Origin: Defluviitalea phaphyphila
Lineage (GTDB): Bacteria; Bacillota; Clostridia; Lachnospirales; Defluviitaleaceae
Direction of reading: 5' to 3'
DNA: 64,000 bases
NCBI RefSeq assembly: GCF_001466305.1
Contig: NZ_JWID01000004.1
Span: 156,099-220,098 of the forward strand
Position 1 is the stretch's first letter. The number at the start of each line of letters is the position of its first letter. The translations under genes were made by a program, and so were the position numbers. Below are positions 37,323 to 45,949 of this stretch, one piece after another. The notes beneath the pieces were generated by a model. That model was given only the letters and a program-made list of their open reading frames with translations, had not been told where the DNA came from and did no database searches.

Positions 37323-38651
37323 TTAAAATTTTACAAAAGCAGTTAACCCCGGTCGTAGAATTTGTTCATCATTTTCAATTTTTATTTTTACCCCAAAGGA
37401 AACTATATCGAAATCTCCATTTTCATTAGTTGCTCTTTTTACTGCAAAATCAGGTTGTTTATTAATAGAAGATACTTTACCCTTAAATACCTTATCTGGA
37501 TAAGCTGGTACTTTAATTTCTACTTCTTGATTCTCTTTTATCTTTCCTAAATCTGTTTCTTTTACACTAACTTCTACCCATGCTCCTTTTATATTGCTTA
37601 CTGTTGCAATAGATGTCCCTGTAGATACTAACTCTCCTTCTTCAGCATTAATAACAGTTACTATTCCATCTTGTGGCGCAACAATCACTGTGTCATTTAA
37701 GTACGCTTCTACCTCCTGCAATGCAGCTTTTGCTTGTTCTACTTGAGCTTTTCTTACTTCTACTCCTGCTTGTGCTTGATATAAAAGTGCATTAGAAGCT
37801 TGCAAAGCCGCTGTTGCTTGACTAAGTTGAGCTTTTGCTGCTACAACTCCTGCTTCTGCTTGATCAACTCTTGTTTGACTTGCTGTAACTGCTGCTTCAG
37901 CCATCTCATTAGTAGCTTGAGCCGCTTTTTTATCTTCTTCTCTTGCTCCTTCCTTTGCCATACTAAGGGTTTGTTCTGCAATATCTAATTGAGCTTTTAT
38001 TTCATCTAATTTTTGTTGAGAAACAGCACCCTTTTCTACTAATACTGAAACTCTATCATAAGTTGCTTTCATTACGTCATAAGCTGCTTGAGCTTGAGCA
38101 ATTTCTTGTTCTCTTGCCCCATTTTGTGCTTTTTCATTAACTGCTGCTGCCACTTCTTGTTGTTTTTTACTAGCATTTAATCCTGCTTTAGCTTCTTCTA
38201 ATTTACCTTCAGCTGCTTCAACTCCCGCCTGTGCTTGATTAACTAAACCTTGAGAGGCCTCAACTCCTGCCTGTGCCTGTTCTAATTGAGCTTGAGCTGC
38301 TTCTAATCCTGCTTCTGCTTGTTGAAGTGCTGCTTCTGCTTGTGCCTTTTTAGCCATAATTTCATCACTAGATATCTCAACTAATTTATCTCCTGCTTTT
38401 ACTTCTTGATTTTCTTCTACATAAATTTTTTTAATTCTTCCTGGAATTTTAGAATTTATACTTACTTCTTTAGCTTCAATAAATCCTTGAACTATAAATC
38501 CTTCCTCATCATCAAATAGCCCTGTTTCTTTTTTTTGTTGTACATATACTCCAATTGTAACACCTACTACAATAACAAGAATAATAGCACCTATTCCATA
38601 GTATACTTTTTTATCTTTTATATGATTTAAAACTTTTTTTATTGTTTTCAT
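37323..38651 (-). CDS. HlyD-family membrane-fusion/adaptor protein with long Ala/Gln-rich coiled coil
   Basis: The 442-residue protein has an N-terminal membrane anchor (IGAIILVIVVGVTIGVYV, residues 20-37). A first lipoyl half (PGRIKKIYVEENQEVKAGDKLVEI) comes next, then about 240 residues of coiled coil built from repeats such as QAGVEASQGLVNQAQAGVEA. The second lipoyl half (DTVIVAPQDGIVTVINAEEGE) and a beta-barrel (EIKVPAYPDKVFKGKVSSI) follow. Such adaptors link an inner-membrane pump to an outer component. The coiled-coil DNA (about 37690-38350) is internally repetitive and less AT-rich. It lies between the TolC-like and permease genes. Confidence 0.92.
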   Translation of the reverse strand: MKTIKKVLNHIKDKKVYYGIGAIILVIVVGVTIGVYVQQKKETGLFDDEEGFIVQGFIEAKEVSINSKIPGRIKKIYVEENQEVKAGDKLVEISSDEIMAKKAQAEAALQQAEAGLEAAQAQLEQAQAGVEASQGLVNQAQAGVEAAEGKLEEAKAGLNASKKQQEVAAAVNEKAQNGAREQEIAQAQAAYDVMKATYDRVSVLVEKGAVSQQKLDEIKAQLDIAEQTLSMAKEGAREEDKKAAQATNEMAEAAVTASQTRVDQAEAGVVAAKAQLSQATAALQASNALLYQAQAGVEVRKAQVEQAKAALQEVEAYLNDTVIVAPQDGIVTVINAEEGELVSTGTSIATVSNIKGAWVEVSVKETDLGKIKENQEVEIKVPAYPDKVFKGKVSSINKQPDFAVKRATNENGDFDIVSFGVKIKIENDEQILRPGLTAFVKF

Positions 38652-38666
38652 TTTCCTTCCCCCTTA

Positions 38667-40235
38667 TTAATAAGGTAATATACCTATATCATTTAAATAT
38701 TTAAGTCTTGCTAAATTATATCCATTAGTAATTTCTATTACTCTTTCTTCCATAGAAGCTAAATTTTCTTCTGCTGCAATAACTTCTACCATAGTTCCAG
38801 ACATAGATTCTATATTAAGATTTTGTAAAAGCGCATTACTTATTCCATATCCTGCTTCATATTTTGCTTTAGCAATTTCAAGATTTTCCTTAGCATTATC
38901 CAATAATTCCTTAGAAGCTTCTAAGGATTTTTCCATAGCCTTTAAAGTAGTATAGGACTGTCTAATTTCTGCTTCTACATCTAATTTTGTTTTATTATAT
39001 TCAATTTCTGCTTTTTCAATTAAAAGTTCTGCTTCTTTGTATTGATTATCGTTATGGTCATAAGTTTTATCCACTGCTTTTTTCAATTCTTTATAAATCG
39101 CAACTTGTGCTTTAGCTTTCTTTATTTCTAATCTTGCTCTAAGTCCTGATTGTATACCTTTATCTAGATCAAAATCCTCAATTTCTTCTGCTTCCTTTTC
39201 CACAAGAATTATTTCTTCATCCAAAGGTATATTTAAATTTTTCTTTAATTCTGTCATAGCATTAATATAATCTTTTTTCTGAAGTTCATAAGCTATTTCT
39301 GTTCCTTCGTAATAGGATTTTGCAAGAAGCATATCATCTTTTGATTTAGCTCCTACTTCATAAGCTGCCTTAGCTAATTCATACTGAAGTAATCCTCTTT
39401 CCCTAGCTTTATCTTTAGCTTCTAAAAGTTTTTGCTGTTTTAATGCTTCATAATAGCTATTCTGTATAAGTAATGCTACTTGGTTCTTATAAATATTATA
39501 AGAATAAGCTGTAACTTCATTAGAAATACTTGCCATCTCTTTCAATAAATCAGCTAAAGCTGTTGCATCTAACGAAGAAATTGTACTAGTTCCTAATTTC
39601 CTAGCTACGGTTGTCATAGCAAAAGTAATGGTAGCATCATATTCTGATTTTGCAGATAAATATTCTTTATTAGCCGCTTCTAAAGCTTCAAGTCCCTCAT
39701 CAAGTGCCACTCTATTTTCATCTAATTGTTCTTGAACACTAGCTATAATACTTTCTACCATGTCTCCTAACCCAACTTCATTAAGAAAAGACCTTATATT
39801 TGTACCTTTTGGAATAGTATATCCATTAGGCAAAGGAATATCTTGAGGTGCTATTCCATTACTAAGAGCTGCCTCGGCAGAATCTAATTGTGCTAAAGAA
39901 TCATAAGCTTCAATTCTTCCATCATCTAATTCATAAGAAGCTGATAATAAATCGTATTTTGCATCATAAAGGTCTTGTTTACTAGAAGTTGCATTTTTAT
40001 CAATAAGTTTAGCTAATTCAACTTCTTTTTTTACTTGTTCTAATAAAAAACTATTTTCTAATCCTTTTTCTATTGCTTCATCTAAAGAAAGAACTTTACT
40101 TTCCTCCTCACTTTCTTCTTCCACATCAGATTCAATTTCTTTAGCTATAACTAAACTTGGAAAAATATTAACTATAACTAATATTAAAACTAAAGTCCAT
40201 GAAATCCATATTTTCTTTGATTTTAACTCTATCAT
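38667..40235 (-). CDS. TolC-family protein
   Basis: The product (522 residues from ATG 40235) has a signal/anchor segment (IWISWTLVLILVIVNIFPSL, then AKE). An acidic stretch follows, and then two long helical repeats typical of outer-membrane efflux proteins: LSLDEAIEKGLENSFLLEQV near residue 45, YELAKAAYEVGAKSKDDMLL and AKYEAGYGISNALLQNLNIES. TolC forms outer-membrane tunnels, so its presence beside HlyD-like and ABC-2 proteins in a Firmicute is notable. It could be a wall-spanning duct, a shortened periplasmic-type partner, or evidence for a diderm envelope. GAAGGTGAT precedes ATG 40235; the longer frame begins inside the operator. Confidence 0.87.
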   Translation of the reverse strand: MIELKSKKIWISWTLVLILVIVNIFPSLVIAKEIESDVEEESEEESKVLSLDEAIEKGLENSFLLEQVKKEVELAKLIDKNATSSKQDLYDAKYDLLSASYELDDGRIEAYDSLAQLDSAEAALSNGIAPQDIPLPNGYTIPKGTNIRSFLNEVGLGDMVESIIASVQEQLDENRVALDEGLEALEAANKEYLSAKSEYDATITFAMTTVARKLGTSTISSLDATALADLLKEMASISNEVTAYSYNIYKNQVALLIQNSYYEALKQQKLLEAKDKARERGLLQYELAKAAYEVGAKSKDDMLLAKSYYEGTEIAYELQKKDYINAMTELKKNLNIPLDEEIILVEKEAEEIEDFDLDKGIQSGLRARLEIKKAKAQVAIYKELKKAVDKTYDHNDNQYKEAELLIEKAEIEYNKTKLDVEAEIRQSYTTLKAMEKSLEASKELLDNAKENLEIAKAKYEAGYGISNALLQNLNIESMSGTMVEVIAAEENLASMEERVIEITNGYNLARLKYLNDIGILPY

Positions 40236-40257
40236 TTTATCACCTTCTATAATATAT

Positions 40258-40305
40258 TGACTAACAGTCATTTTTTGTTATACTACAAAACTGACTATTA
40301 GTCAA
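40258..40305 (-). promoter_or_regulatory. Promoter with two TetR-type operators for the export operon
   Basis: On the minus strand, -35 TTGACT (40305-40300), 17-nt spacer and -10 TATAAC (40282-40277) form a good promoter. The palindrome TGACTATTAGTCA (40292-40304) covers the -35 and TGACTAACAGTCA (40258-40270) covers the start region. Centres are 34 bp apart. Both have the same TGACT-N3-AGTCA arms, so one dimeric repressor should bind each. Confidence 0.85.
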
Positions 40306-40346
40306 TATATTTTTTTTAAAATATCATGATATTTTTTCCAACAAAA

Positions 40347-40369
40347 AAAGACCACTTAAAGTAGTCTTT
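40347..40369 (-). terminator. Terminator of the NatAB-like operon
   Basis: Arms 40347-40355 and 40361-40369 pair as minus-strand RNA over 9 bp (one G-U) and are followed by seven U. The hairpin separates natAB from the downstream TolC operon. Confidence 0.8.
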
Positions 40370-40430
40370 CTATTTTTATTTATATATCTTCTTGAATTAA
40401 TCTAATTTATACAAATACTAAATATATTTA

Positions 40431-41666
40431 TTATGATTTAAACATAATCTTTTCACTATTAAACATTCTACGAATTATTTCTATTAAAATACCTGTTACT
40501 ATTGTAGAAGAAACTAATATAATTAATACATGACCCCAAGTTAATTCTAGTAAAAGTAAACTTCTCATTCCAGCTACTCCGCCATAAATAGGAATAAAAT
40601 AATGCCATAGCTTAGGTGCTTTTGTAGTAAACATATTTAAAAATCCTGTAAGAATAACTAACATATATATAGGTGCAATATAAGTTCCAGCTTCTTTTAC
40701 TGTATTAGCTATAATAGATATTAAACAAATAAGCCCAACATATATTGATACTAAACTAATCATTATAAGAATAAATTTTGTATACTCTAAAATTCCAAAT
40801 GACAAAAAAGTTAAATTCATATCTTCTCCATTTCCAATTAATATTTTCCCAGAAAAAGGCATGGATAGTAAAATCCCTATAAAGGAAGAAACTGTACTAA
40901 CTAAAGCTATAATTCCTAAACTGATAATTTTCCCAATAGCTATTGTCTCTCTTTTTACCGGAGTAACTAACATCGTTGCCATAGTTCCTCTTTCTTTTTC
41001 CCCAGCTATCATATCTATTCCTATTCCCATAGCTCCTGCAAACAAAAATGTAGAAACTAACATGGGCAATATCATTCCTAATCCTTTACCAGCTGCTTTT
41101 CTTTTATCAGCAACATCTGCATCTATATTTTCTCTATCAATATCAAATACATTAACATATTTGATATCTCCTAAACGATCCCCTAAAATTAACTCCTCAT
41201 ATTGATTAAAAATATTATTAAATAAGTCAAATCTTGTTTCACTTGAATATTCTTCATTCGAATTATAATATGTTTTTATTTCTGGGACTTCACTAATATA
41301 TCTATACTCTTCTAATTGTTTTTCAAACTCTGATGAAAATGTTATTAATAAATCTATTTTACCGTTTTTTATTTCTTCTTTTATAGGGCCTATATCTTCT
41401 TCAGAAGATATAATATTTAAATCCATAGCTTTGCTTTTTAGTACTTCATTTAATAAATCCTTAAATTTTTGTGGTGGATTTTGAACGTATACCACTGGAA
41501 TATGTTCTTGTATATCTTTAGACATATTCTCAACCATTGTACCCATAACAGAATAAATTAAAGCTATACTAATAGCAGGAAGAATAAAAGCACTAAAAAC
41601 TAAACGTTTATCTGTAAATACCCTATATAATTCTTTTTTTATAATAGTTATAACATTATAACTCAT
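40431..41666 (-). CDS. ABC-2 export permease (NatB-like)
   Basis: The 411-residue protein has an N-terminal helix (residues 21-43) and an extracytoplasmic domain of about 140 residues. Five to six C-terminal helices follow, including GAMGIGIDMIAGEKERGTMA and TPVKRETIAIGKII, signatures of the NatB/ABC2_membrane_3 family. NatAB exports Na+ in B. subtilis, but related pumps move other compounds. The ATG directly follows the TAA of the ATPase gene, so expression is coupled. It is a membrane partner for the ATPase at 41667-42443. Confidence 0.87.
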   Translation of the reverse strand: MSYNVITIIKKELYRVFTDKRLVFSAFILPAISIALIYSVMGTMVENMSKDIQEHIPVVYVQNPPQKFKDLLNEVLKSKAMDLNIISSEEDIGPIKEEIKNGKIDLLITFSSEFEKQLEEYRYISEVPEIKTYYNSNEEYSSETRFDLFNNIFNQYEELILGDRLGDIKYVNVFDIDRENIDADVADKRKAAGKGLGMILPMLVSTFLFAGAMGIGIDMIAGEKERGTMATMLVTPVKRETIAIGKIISLGIIALVSTVSSFIGILLSMPFSGKILIGNGEDMNLTFLSFGILEYTKFILIMISLVSIYVGLICLISIIANTVKEAGTYIAPIYMLVILTGFLNMFTTKAPKLWHYFIPIYGGVAGMRSLLLLELTWGHVLIILVSSTIVTGILIEIIRRMFNSEKIMFKS

Positions 41667-42443
41667 TTATAATTCCTCTTTCTTATATTGTTTATATAAT
41701 TTAAAAAAAGCATCTTCTAAATCTTCTGATTTAGTATAGTCTAAAATTTCTTCTAAAGAACCAATAGTTCTAATTTTACCATCAATTAATATTCCTATTC
41801 TATCACAAAGCTTCTCTGCTTCTGTCATAATATGAGTAGAAATAATAACAACTTTCCCCTGTTTTTTCAGTTTTTTAAGATATTCTGTTACAACTCTTGC
41901 AGTAATAATATCAAGTCCATTAGTAGGTTCATCAAAAATAACCACTTCTGGGTCATGAACTAAACTTACTGCAATAGATAATTTTTGCTTCATGCCCATT
42001 GAAAGTTTTTCAATCTTTAAGTTTTGAAATTCTTTTATATTAAATTCTTCAAATAACTCTTCTGTACGAATTCTTATTTCTTCCTTAGATAAACCATATA
42101 AAGAACCAAAAAAATCCATTGTCTGTAATGGAGTAAAATGCGTATCTAACTTTAATTCATTTGTTAAAAAAGCTATTTTTTTACGAACTTCCTGTGATTT
42201 TTTAATAACATCATATCCCTGAATAATTATTTCTCCTTTTGTAGGTTTTATCAAGGTAGCCATACATCTAAGAGTAGTTGTCTTACCTGCTCCATTTGGT
42301 CCTAATAATCCAAATATTTCATTTTCCTTTGCTTTAAAAGAAACATCATCTACAGCTATCTTTATAGGATTTTTTGATTTAGAAATATTCATTTGTTTTT
42401 TATTTAATTTAAATACTTTTTTTATATTTTTTACTTCAACCAA
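41667..42443 (-). CDS. ABC exporter ATPase (NatA-like)
   Basis: The ATPase (258 residues from TTG 42443, behind AGGGTG) has Walker A GPNGAGKTT, the signature LSMGMKQKLSIA, Walker B VVIFDEPTNGLD and switch His STHIMTEAEKL. A long N-terminal strand region (EVKNIKKVFKLNKKQ, then PIKIAVDDVSF) is typical of NatA. The 13-codon longer frame lacks a ribosome site. It pairs with the permease gene that follows without a gap. Because the neighbouring TolC/HlyD operon has no ATPase, sharing is conceivable but unproven. Confidence 0.9.
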   Translation of the reverse strand: MVEVKNIKKVFKLNKKQMNISKSKNPIKIAVDDVSFKAKENEIFGLLGPNGAGKTTTLRCMATLIKPTKGEIIIQGYDVIKKSQEVRKKIAFLTNELKLDTHFTPLQTMDFFGSLYGLSKEEIRIRTEELFEEFNIKEFQNLKIEKLSMGMKQKLSIAVSLVHDPEVVIFDEPTNGLDIITARVVTEYLKKLKKQGKVVIISTHIMTEAEKLCDRIGILIDGKIRTIGSLEEILDYTKSEDLEDAFFKLYKQYKKEEL

Positions 42444-42594
42444 AATTTTCACCCTTTTTATAGATAAAATTAATATCTTCAATACATTTTAAATTAGTAA
42501 AATATCATATTTTGATTACTTTATTTTAGTTTAATACATTATTTATTTTTTGTAAATTTTTTATTTATATTACTTAATATGTTATAAAATAAAA

Positions 42595-42632
42595 AGGAAG
42601 TATAATATTTATTATAAACATTTATACTTCCT
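42595..42632 (-). terminator. Terminator of the cystine symporter gene
   Basis: Arms AGGAAGTATA (42595-42604) and TATACTTCCT (42623-42632) enclose an 18-nt AT loop and are followed by a U-run on the minus strand. Confidence 0.75.
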
Positions 42633-42660
42633 AATCTAAAATATAATTTTAAATTATATT

Positions 42661-44025
42661 TTAACTATTATATTTATTTATATCAACTTGATTCATAAGT
42701 TTTCCCGATATCAATCCTGATATCATTGCTCCACTTACATTAAGAGCTGTTCTCCCCATATCAATTAATGGTTCTATAGCTATTAATAACCCTACTAAAC
42801 CTACAGGCATTCCTAAAGCAGAAAGAACTGTTAATGCAGCAAAGGTAGCTCCTCCTCCAACTCCAGCTATGCCAAAAGAAGCTAACGCTGTTATAATAAC
42901 AAGTTTTATTAGAAATATTGGAGTCATTGGATTAATTCCCATGGTAGGAGCAATCATAATAGCTAACATTGCAGGATAAATTCCTGCACATCCATTTTGT
43001 CCTATACTTATCCCTAAGGATGCAGAAAGGTTTGCATGTCCTTCGGAAACTCCCAATTTATCCACTTGGGTTTCAACATTTAAAGGTAATGTTCCTGCAC
43101 TAGTTCTTGAAGTAAAGGCAAAAGATAAAACTGGAGCTACTTTCTTTAAATAAGTAATAGGATTTAGTTTAAATATAGCAAGCAAAATTAAATGGATAAT
43201 AAACATTATAATTAATGCTACATAAGATGCTATAACAAAATTTATTAATCTTAAAATATCATTAAAATTACTGGTAGAAACTACCTTAGTCATAAGAGCC
43301 AATACTCCATAAGGTGTTAATCTTAAAATTAAGGTTACCAATCTCATTACCACATCATGTAATGATTTAATCATTTTTTCAAAAAACTCTGCTGATTCAG
43401 GCTTTTTCCTTCTAACACCAATTACTGCAATAGAAAGTAATGCTGCAAATATTACAACAGATAATGTAGCTGTACTTCCCTGTCCTGTCATTGAATAAAA
43501 TGGATTTGTAGGAATTACTTCAACTAATTGTTCTGGAATAGATTTAGACTTAAAATCTTCTAATTTTAATTCTAGTCTTTCACTAGCTGCTAATTCACTT
43601 TCTCCATATTGTAAGCCTTCTGCACTTAGATTAAATATATTAGCAGTGCTAGCTCCTACAAAAGCAGCTATTGCTGTGGTAGATAAAAGTATTGCTATAA
43701 TTAATCCAGTCATTTTTCCAAGATTTTTAGAATTTTGATTAATAATTGCGCTAGTAATAGATACAAATACTAAGGGTATAACTATCATTTTTAGTAATCT
43801 TACATACCCTGTTCCTATTATACTAAACCAAGTATTAGATTGAGAAACTATTTCTGAACCTGCTCCATATATTCCTTGAAGTATAGCCCCATATACTATC
43901 CCTACTACTAAACCTACAAGCACTCTTTTTGAAAAGGAATAGTGCTTTTTTTGCATAATAAATAATCCATATACAATAGCTAACATAATTAAAACATTAA
44001 TAACAACTCCCAAAATAATATTCAT
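42661..44025 (-). CDS. L-cystine / dicarboxylate-type cation symporter (TcyP-like)
   Basis: The 454-residue protein has about eight helices and two re-entrant hairpins of the DAACS family. Signatures are RLLKMIVIPLVFVSITSAI near residue 78, FAFTSRTSAGTLPLNVE near 310 (the Ser-rich hairpin), and ISIGQNGCAGIYPAML and GRTALNVSGAMISG at the end. The overall sequence is closest to B. subtilis TcyP, a cystine importer. CAGGAGGG precedes the ATG. Upstream 44026-44218 is AT-rich and may hold a CymR-like site, but I cannot define one. It is monocistronic. Confidence 0.87.
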   Translation of the reverse strand: MNIILGVVINVLIMLAIVYGLFIMQKKHYSFSKRVLVGLVVGIVYGAILQGIYGAGSEIVSQSNTWFSIIGTGYVRLLKMIVIPLVFVSITSAIINQNSKNLGKMTGLIIAILLSTTAIAAFVGASTANIFNLSAEGLQYGESELAASERLELKLEDFKSKSIPEQLVEVIPTNPFYSMTGQGSTATLSVVIFAALLSIAVIGVRRKKPESAEFFEKMIKSLHDVVMRLVTLILRLTPYGVLALMTKVVSTSNFNDILRLINFVIASYVALIIMFIIHLILLAIFKLNPITYLKKVAPVLSFAFTSRTSAGTLPLNVETQVDKLGVSEGHANLSASLGISIGQNGCAGIYPAMLAIMIAPTMGINPMTPIFLIKLVIITALASFGIAGVGGGATFAALTVLSALGMPVGLVGLLIAIEPLIDMGRTALNVSGAMISGLISGKLMNQVDINKYNS

Positions 44026-44218
44026 ATTATCCCTCCTGTTTTCTTAACTCATAAATAACCATGGGAATTTCTGAAATCCTATGTTTTATTTCATAGTATT
44101 TCGATTGGATTTATCAACTTTAAAAATATATTAACTTATAATTTTTGATATGTCAATAAATATTTTATAAAATTTAAATTAAGAAAAATAATATCAGTTG
44201 AAGATATTGAAAATCAAA

Positions 44219-44247
44219 TAAAAAAACCTGTACCTAATGGCACAAGT
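44219..44247 (-). terminator. Terminator of the SdpI/micro-ORF operon
   Basis: As minus-strand RNA, ACUUGUGCC (44247-44239) pairs with GGUACAGGU (44234-44226), with two G-U pairs and a 4-nt loop, and is followed by seven U. Confidence 0.75.
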
Positions 44248-44278
44248 GTTAGTTTATTACTATAAAATTAATTATAAA

Positions 44279-44377
44279 TTAATATATATGTTTTTTTAAA
44301 AGTTTAAAAATACATACAATTATCAACAATAAACAAATTGTATTAAAAACTTGCCATAATATTGCAAAAACGTTCAT
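44279..44377 (-). CDS. 32-residue single-helix membrane micro-protein
   Basis: An ATG at 44377, with AAAAGGAG about 10 nt upstream, opens a 32-codon frame ending in TAA. The product begins MNVFAILWQVF, continues through an uninterrupted hydrophobic stretch rich in Ile, Leu and Val with two Cys, and ends with a basic tail KLLKKHIY. The positive-inside pattern predicts an out-to-in single-pass peptide. It starts 25 nt after the SdpI-like gene and is followed by a terminator, so it belongs to that operon. It could be a small partner subunit or a toxin-like peptide neutralised by the SdpI-like protein; both are speculative. No similarity is recognised. Confidence 0.6.
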   Translation of the reverse strand: MNVFAILWQVFNTICLLLIIVCIFKLLKKHIY

Positions 44378-44401
44378 GATAAATTATCTCCTTTTGATAT
44401 A

Positions 44402-44737
44402 TTATCTATTCATTTTTTGTTTTTTATTCCATATTATATATGAATACACATAAGGTACAATAATAATAAAGCATAATCCTATGATTATATTTAAAACATA
44501 CATTAATTCAGAATTAAAAAAAATATTTCCTATAAATAAAACTCCTCCAATTATCCAAGTTATTTTACCTAATCTATGAGTTTGATTCCATACTTCCTCA
44601 TTTTTTAATGTCCATTTCGTTTTAATTCCTACTACTGTATTTTGCTTAATTTTAGGGAAATAAAAGGCAATTATTAAAAATATTAATCCACAAATTATAG
44701 AAATAATATTTGCTAAATTAAATTTTAAAAAATTCAT
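44402..44737 (-). CDS. SdpI-family membrane protein
   Basis: The 111-residue protein starts at ATG 44737, with AAAGGAGG 9 nt upstream. It has three hydrophobic segments (residues 10-27, 60-77, 83-103). Between them is the SdpI signature VVGIKTKWTLKNEEVWNQTH followed by RLGKITWIIGG. In B. subtilis SdpI protects against the SDP toxin and signals to SdpR; many short homologues are of unknown role. No SdpABC or SdpR genes are nearby. The only neighbour in the operon is the 32-residue peptide. Confidence 0.87.
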   Translation of the reverse strand: MNFLKFNLANIISIICGLIFLIIAFYFPKIKQNTVVGIKTKWTLKNEEVWNQTHRLGKITWIIGGVLFIGNIFFNSELMYVLNIIIGLCFIIIVPYVYSYIIWNKKQKMNR

Positions 44738-44843
44738 TTCATACGACCTCCTTTTAAAAATCATAAAACAATTTCCTAAAAACCTCTTTAGTATAATTAT
44801 AACATTCAACATAATAAAAGATAATCTTTTTTATAAAATTTAT

Positions 44844-44889
44844 AAAAAAAGCCCTCTTACTTGAATTTTCAAGTAAGAGGGCTTTTTTT
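44844..44889 (-). terminator. Strong terminator after ssrA
   Basis: Perfect 21-bp arms (44844-44864 and 44869-44889) with a 4-nt loop and seven U lie about 10 nt past the tmRNA 3' end. The hairpin also stops transcription from the opposite side. Confidence 0.92.
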
Positions 44890-44898
44890 AATATGTAA

Positions 44899-45247
44899 TG
44901 GAGGTGGGGGGAATCGAACCCCCGTCCGAAAATCCATATATCGTGGTCTCTTCCATCATAGTCGTTATTTTAAGATTCCCTCAGCAAGACGCCTAACGAC
45001 AGGCTTCAAGCTTCGGTAGCTTCATAAATACGATCTTCTCCGCAAAGCTTAGGAGAGAAAGTTGCCCGCTAGTCGATGCCTCTTCTTAGATCGCGGGTTA
45101 TCTAAGAGAGACAGCTGCCGTTAACTAGGCAGCAAGTGCAAAATTATCTTCTGCGTTTATATTTAAATTCCAGATTTTTACGCAGCTCTGGAATCTGCGG
45201 ATGGCTACCCCAATATATGTGATTCCCGTCGAAACCAGTACACCCCC
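44899..45247 (-). ncRNA. ssrA: tmRNA
   Basis: The 5' end GGGGGTGTACTGGTTTCGAC and the 3' end GGGGGTTCGATTCCCCCC followed by ACCTCCA form the tRNA-like domain, with CCA encoded. The reading frame gives a proteolysis tag ending AEDNFALAA before TAG, close to clostridial tags. Pseudoknot stems lie between. It starts 8 nt after the smpB stop; I see no strong separate promoter, so it may be processed from a common transcript. Its length is about 349 nt. Confidence 0.97.
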
Positions 45248-45255
45248 ATAGTTAT

Positions 45256-45729
45256 TTAATATAAATTTTTTACTTTAAATTCTCTTTCTGTCTGTCTTCT
45301 TTGATCTTTTTTAGCAATATCTTGACGTTTATCATATAATTTTTTACCCTTGGCAACGCCTATTAATATTTTAACTAAACTGCCTTTTATATAAATTTTT
45401 AATGGAACAATAGTATATCCTTTTTGTGATACAGCACCCATAATTTTATTGATTTCACTTTTATGAAGAAGTAATTTTCTTGTACGAAGAGGGTCTTTAT
45501 TAAATATATTTCCCTTTTCATAAGGATTTATATGCATGTTATAAATAAATACTTCTCCATCTTTTACACGAATAAAGCTCTCTTTTATACTTGCTTTTCC
45601 CATGCGAATAGATTTAACTTCTGTTCCAGCAAGAACAATTCCTGCTTCATAGGTATCCTCAATAAAATAATCATGATTTGCTTTTTTATTTTGTGCTATT
45701 AACTTATATTCTGATGGTGACTTTGCCAT
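45256..45729 (-). CDS. smpB: SsrA-binding protein SmpB
   Basis: The 157-residue protein has the SmpB beta-barrel: [20 protein letters not shown] at residues 15-34, [18 protein letters not shown], and HINPYEKGN. It ends in the basic tail [15 protein letters not shown] that reads the empty decoding centre. It brings tmRNA to stalled ribosomes. It lies immediately upstream of ssrA on the same strand, a common clostridial linkage. ATAGGAGAG precedes the ATG. Confidence 0.97.
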   Translation of the reverse strand: MAKSPSEYKLIAQNKKANHDYFIEDTYEAGIVLAGTEVKSIRMGKASIKESFIRVKDGEVFIYNMHINPYEKGNIFNKDPLRTRKLLLHKSEINKIMGAVSQKGYTIVPLKIYIKGSLVKILIGVAKGKKLYDKRQDIAKKDQRRQTEREFKVKNLY

Positions 45730-45949
45730 AATGCCACTCTCCTATTTTATGCTTTAAGGGGGCAAAATTTATTATAACACATTATTAAGTTTTTTCAAGT
45801 TTTTATATCATCCTTTTTATGTAAAATAATCTTGTTTTTTCTTATATTTGTTTTGTATTATTACTATATTGAAATTATATTTTACAATCTTAATAATTAA
45901 TGTTAAACTCAAATAGAATATTTAAATTATTTATAAAGGAGATAAAAAA

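Noticed and set aside
37690-38350. Repetitive DNA in the HlyD-like gene as a tandem-repeat locus
   Set aside because: The repetition follows the Ala/Gln-rich coiled-coil codons with irregular periods and is not a clean DNA repeat.
40861-41205. 114-codon plus-strand frame opposite the NatB-like permease
   Set aside because: It is antisense to a conserved membrane protein; the Ile/Pro/Ala pattern mirrors the hydrophobic codons of the real gene.
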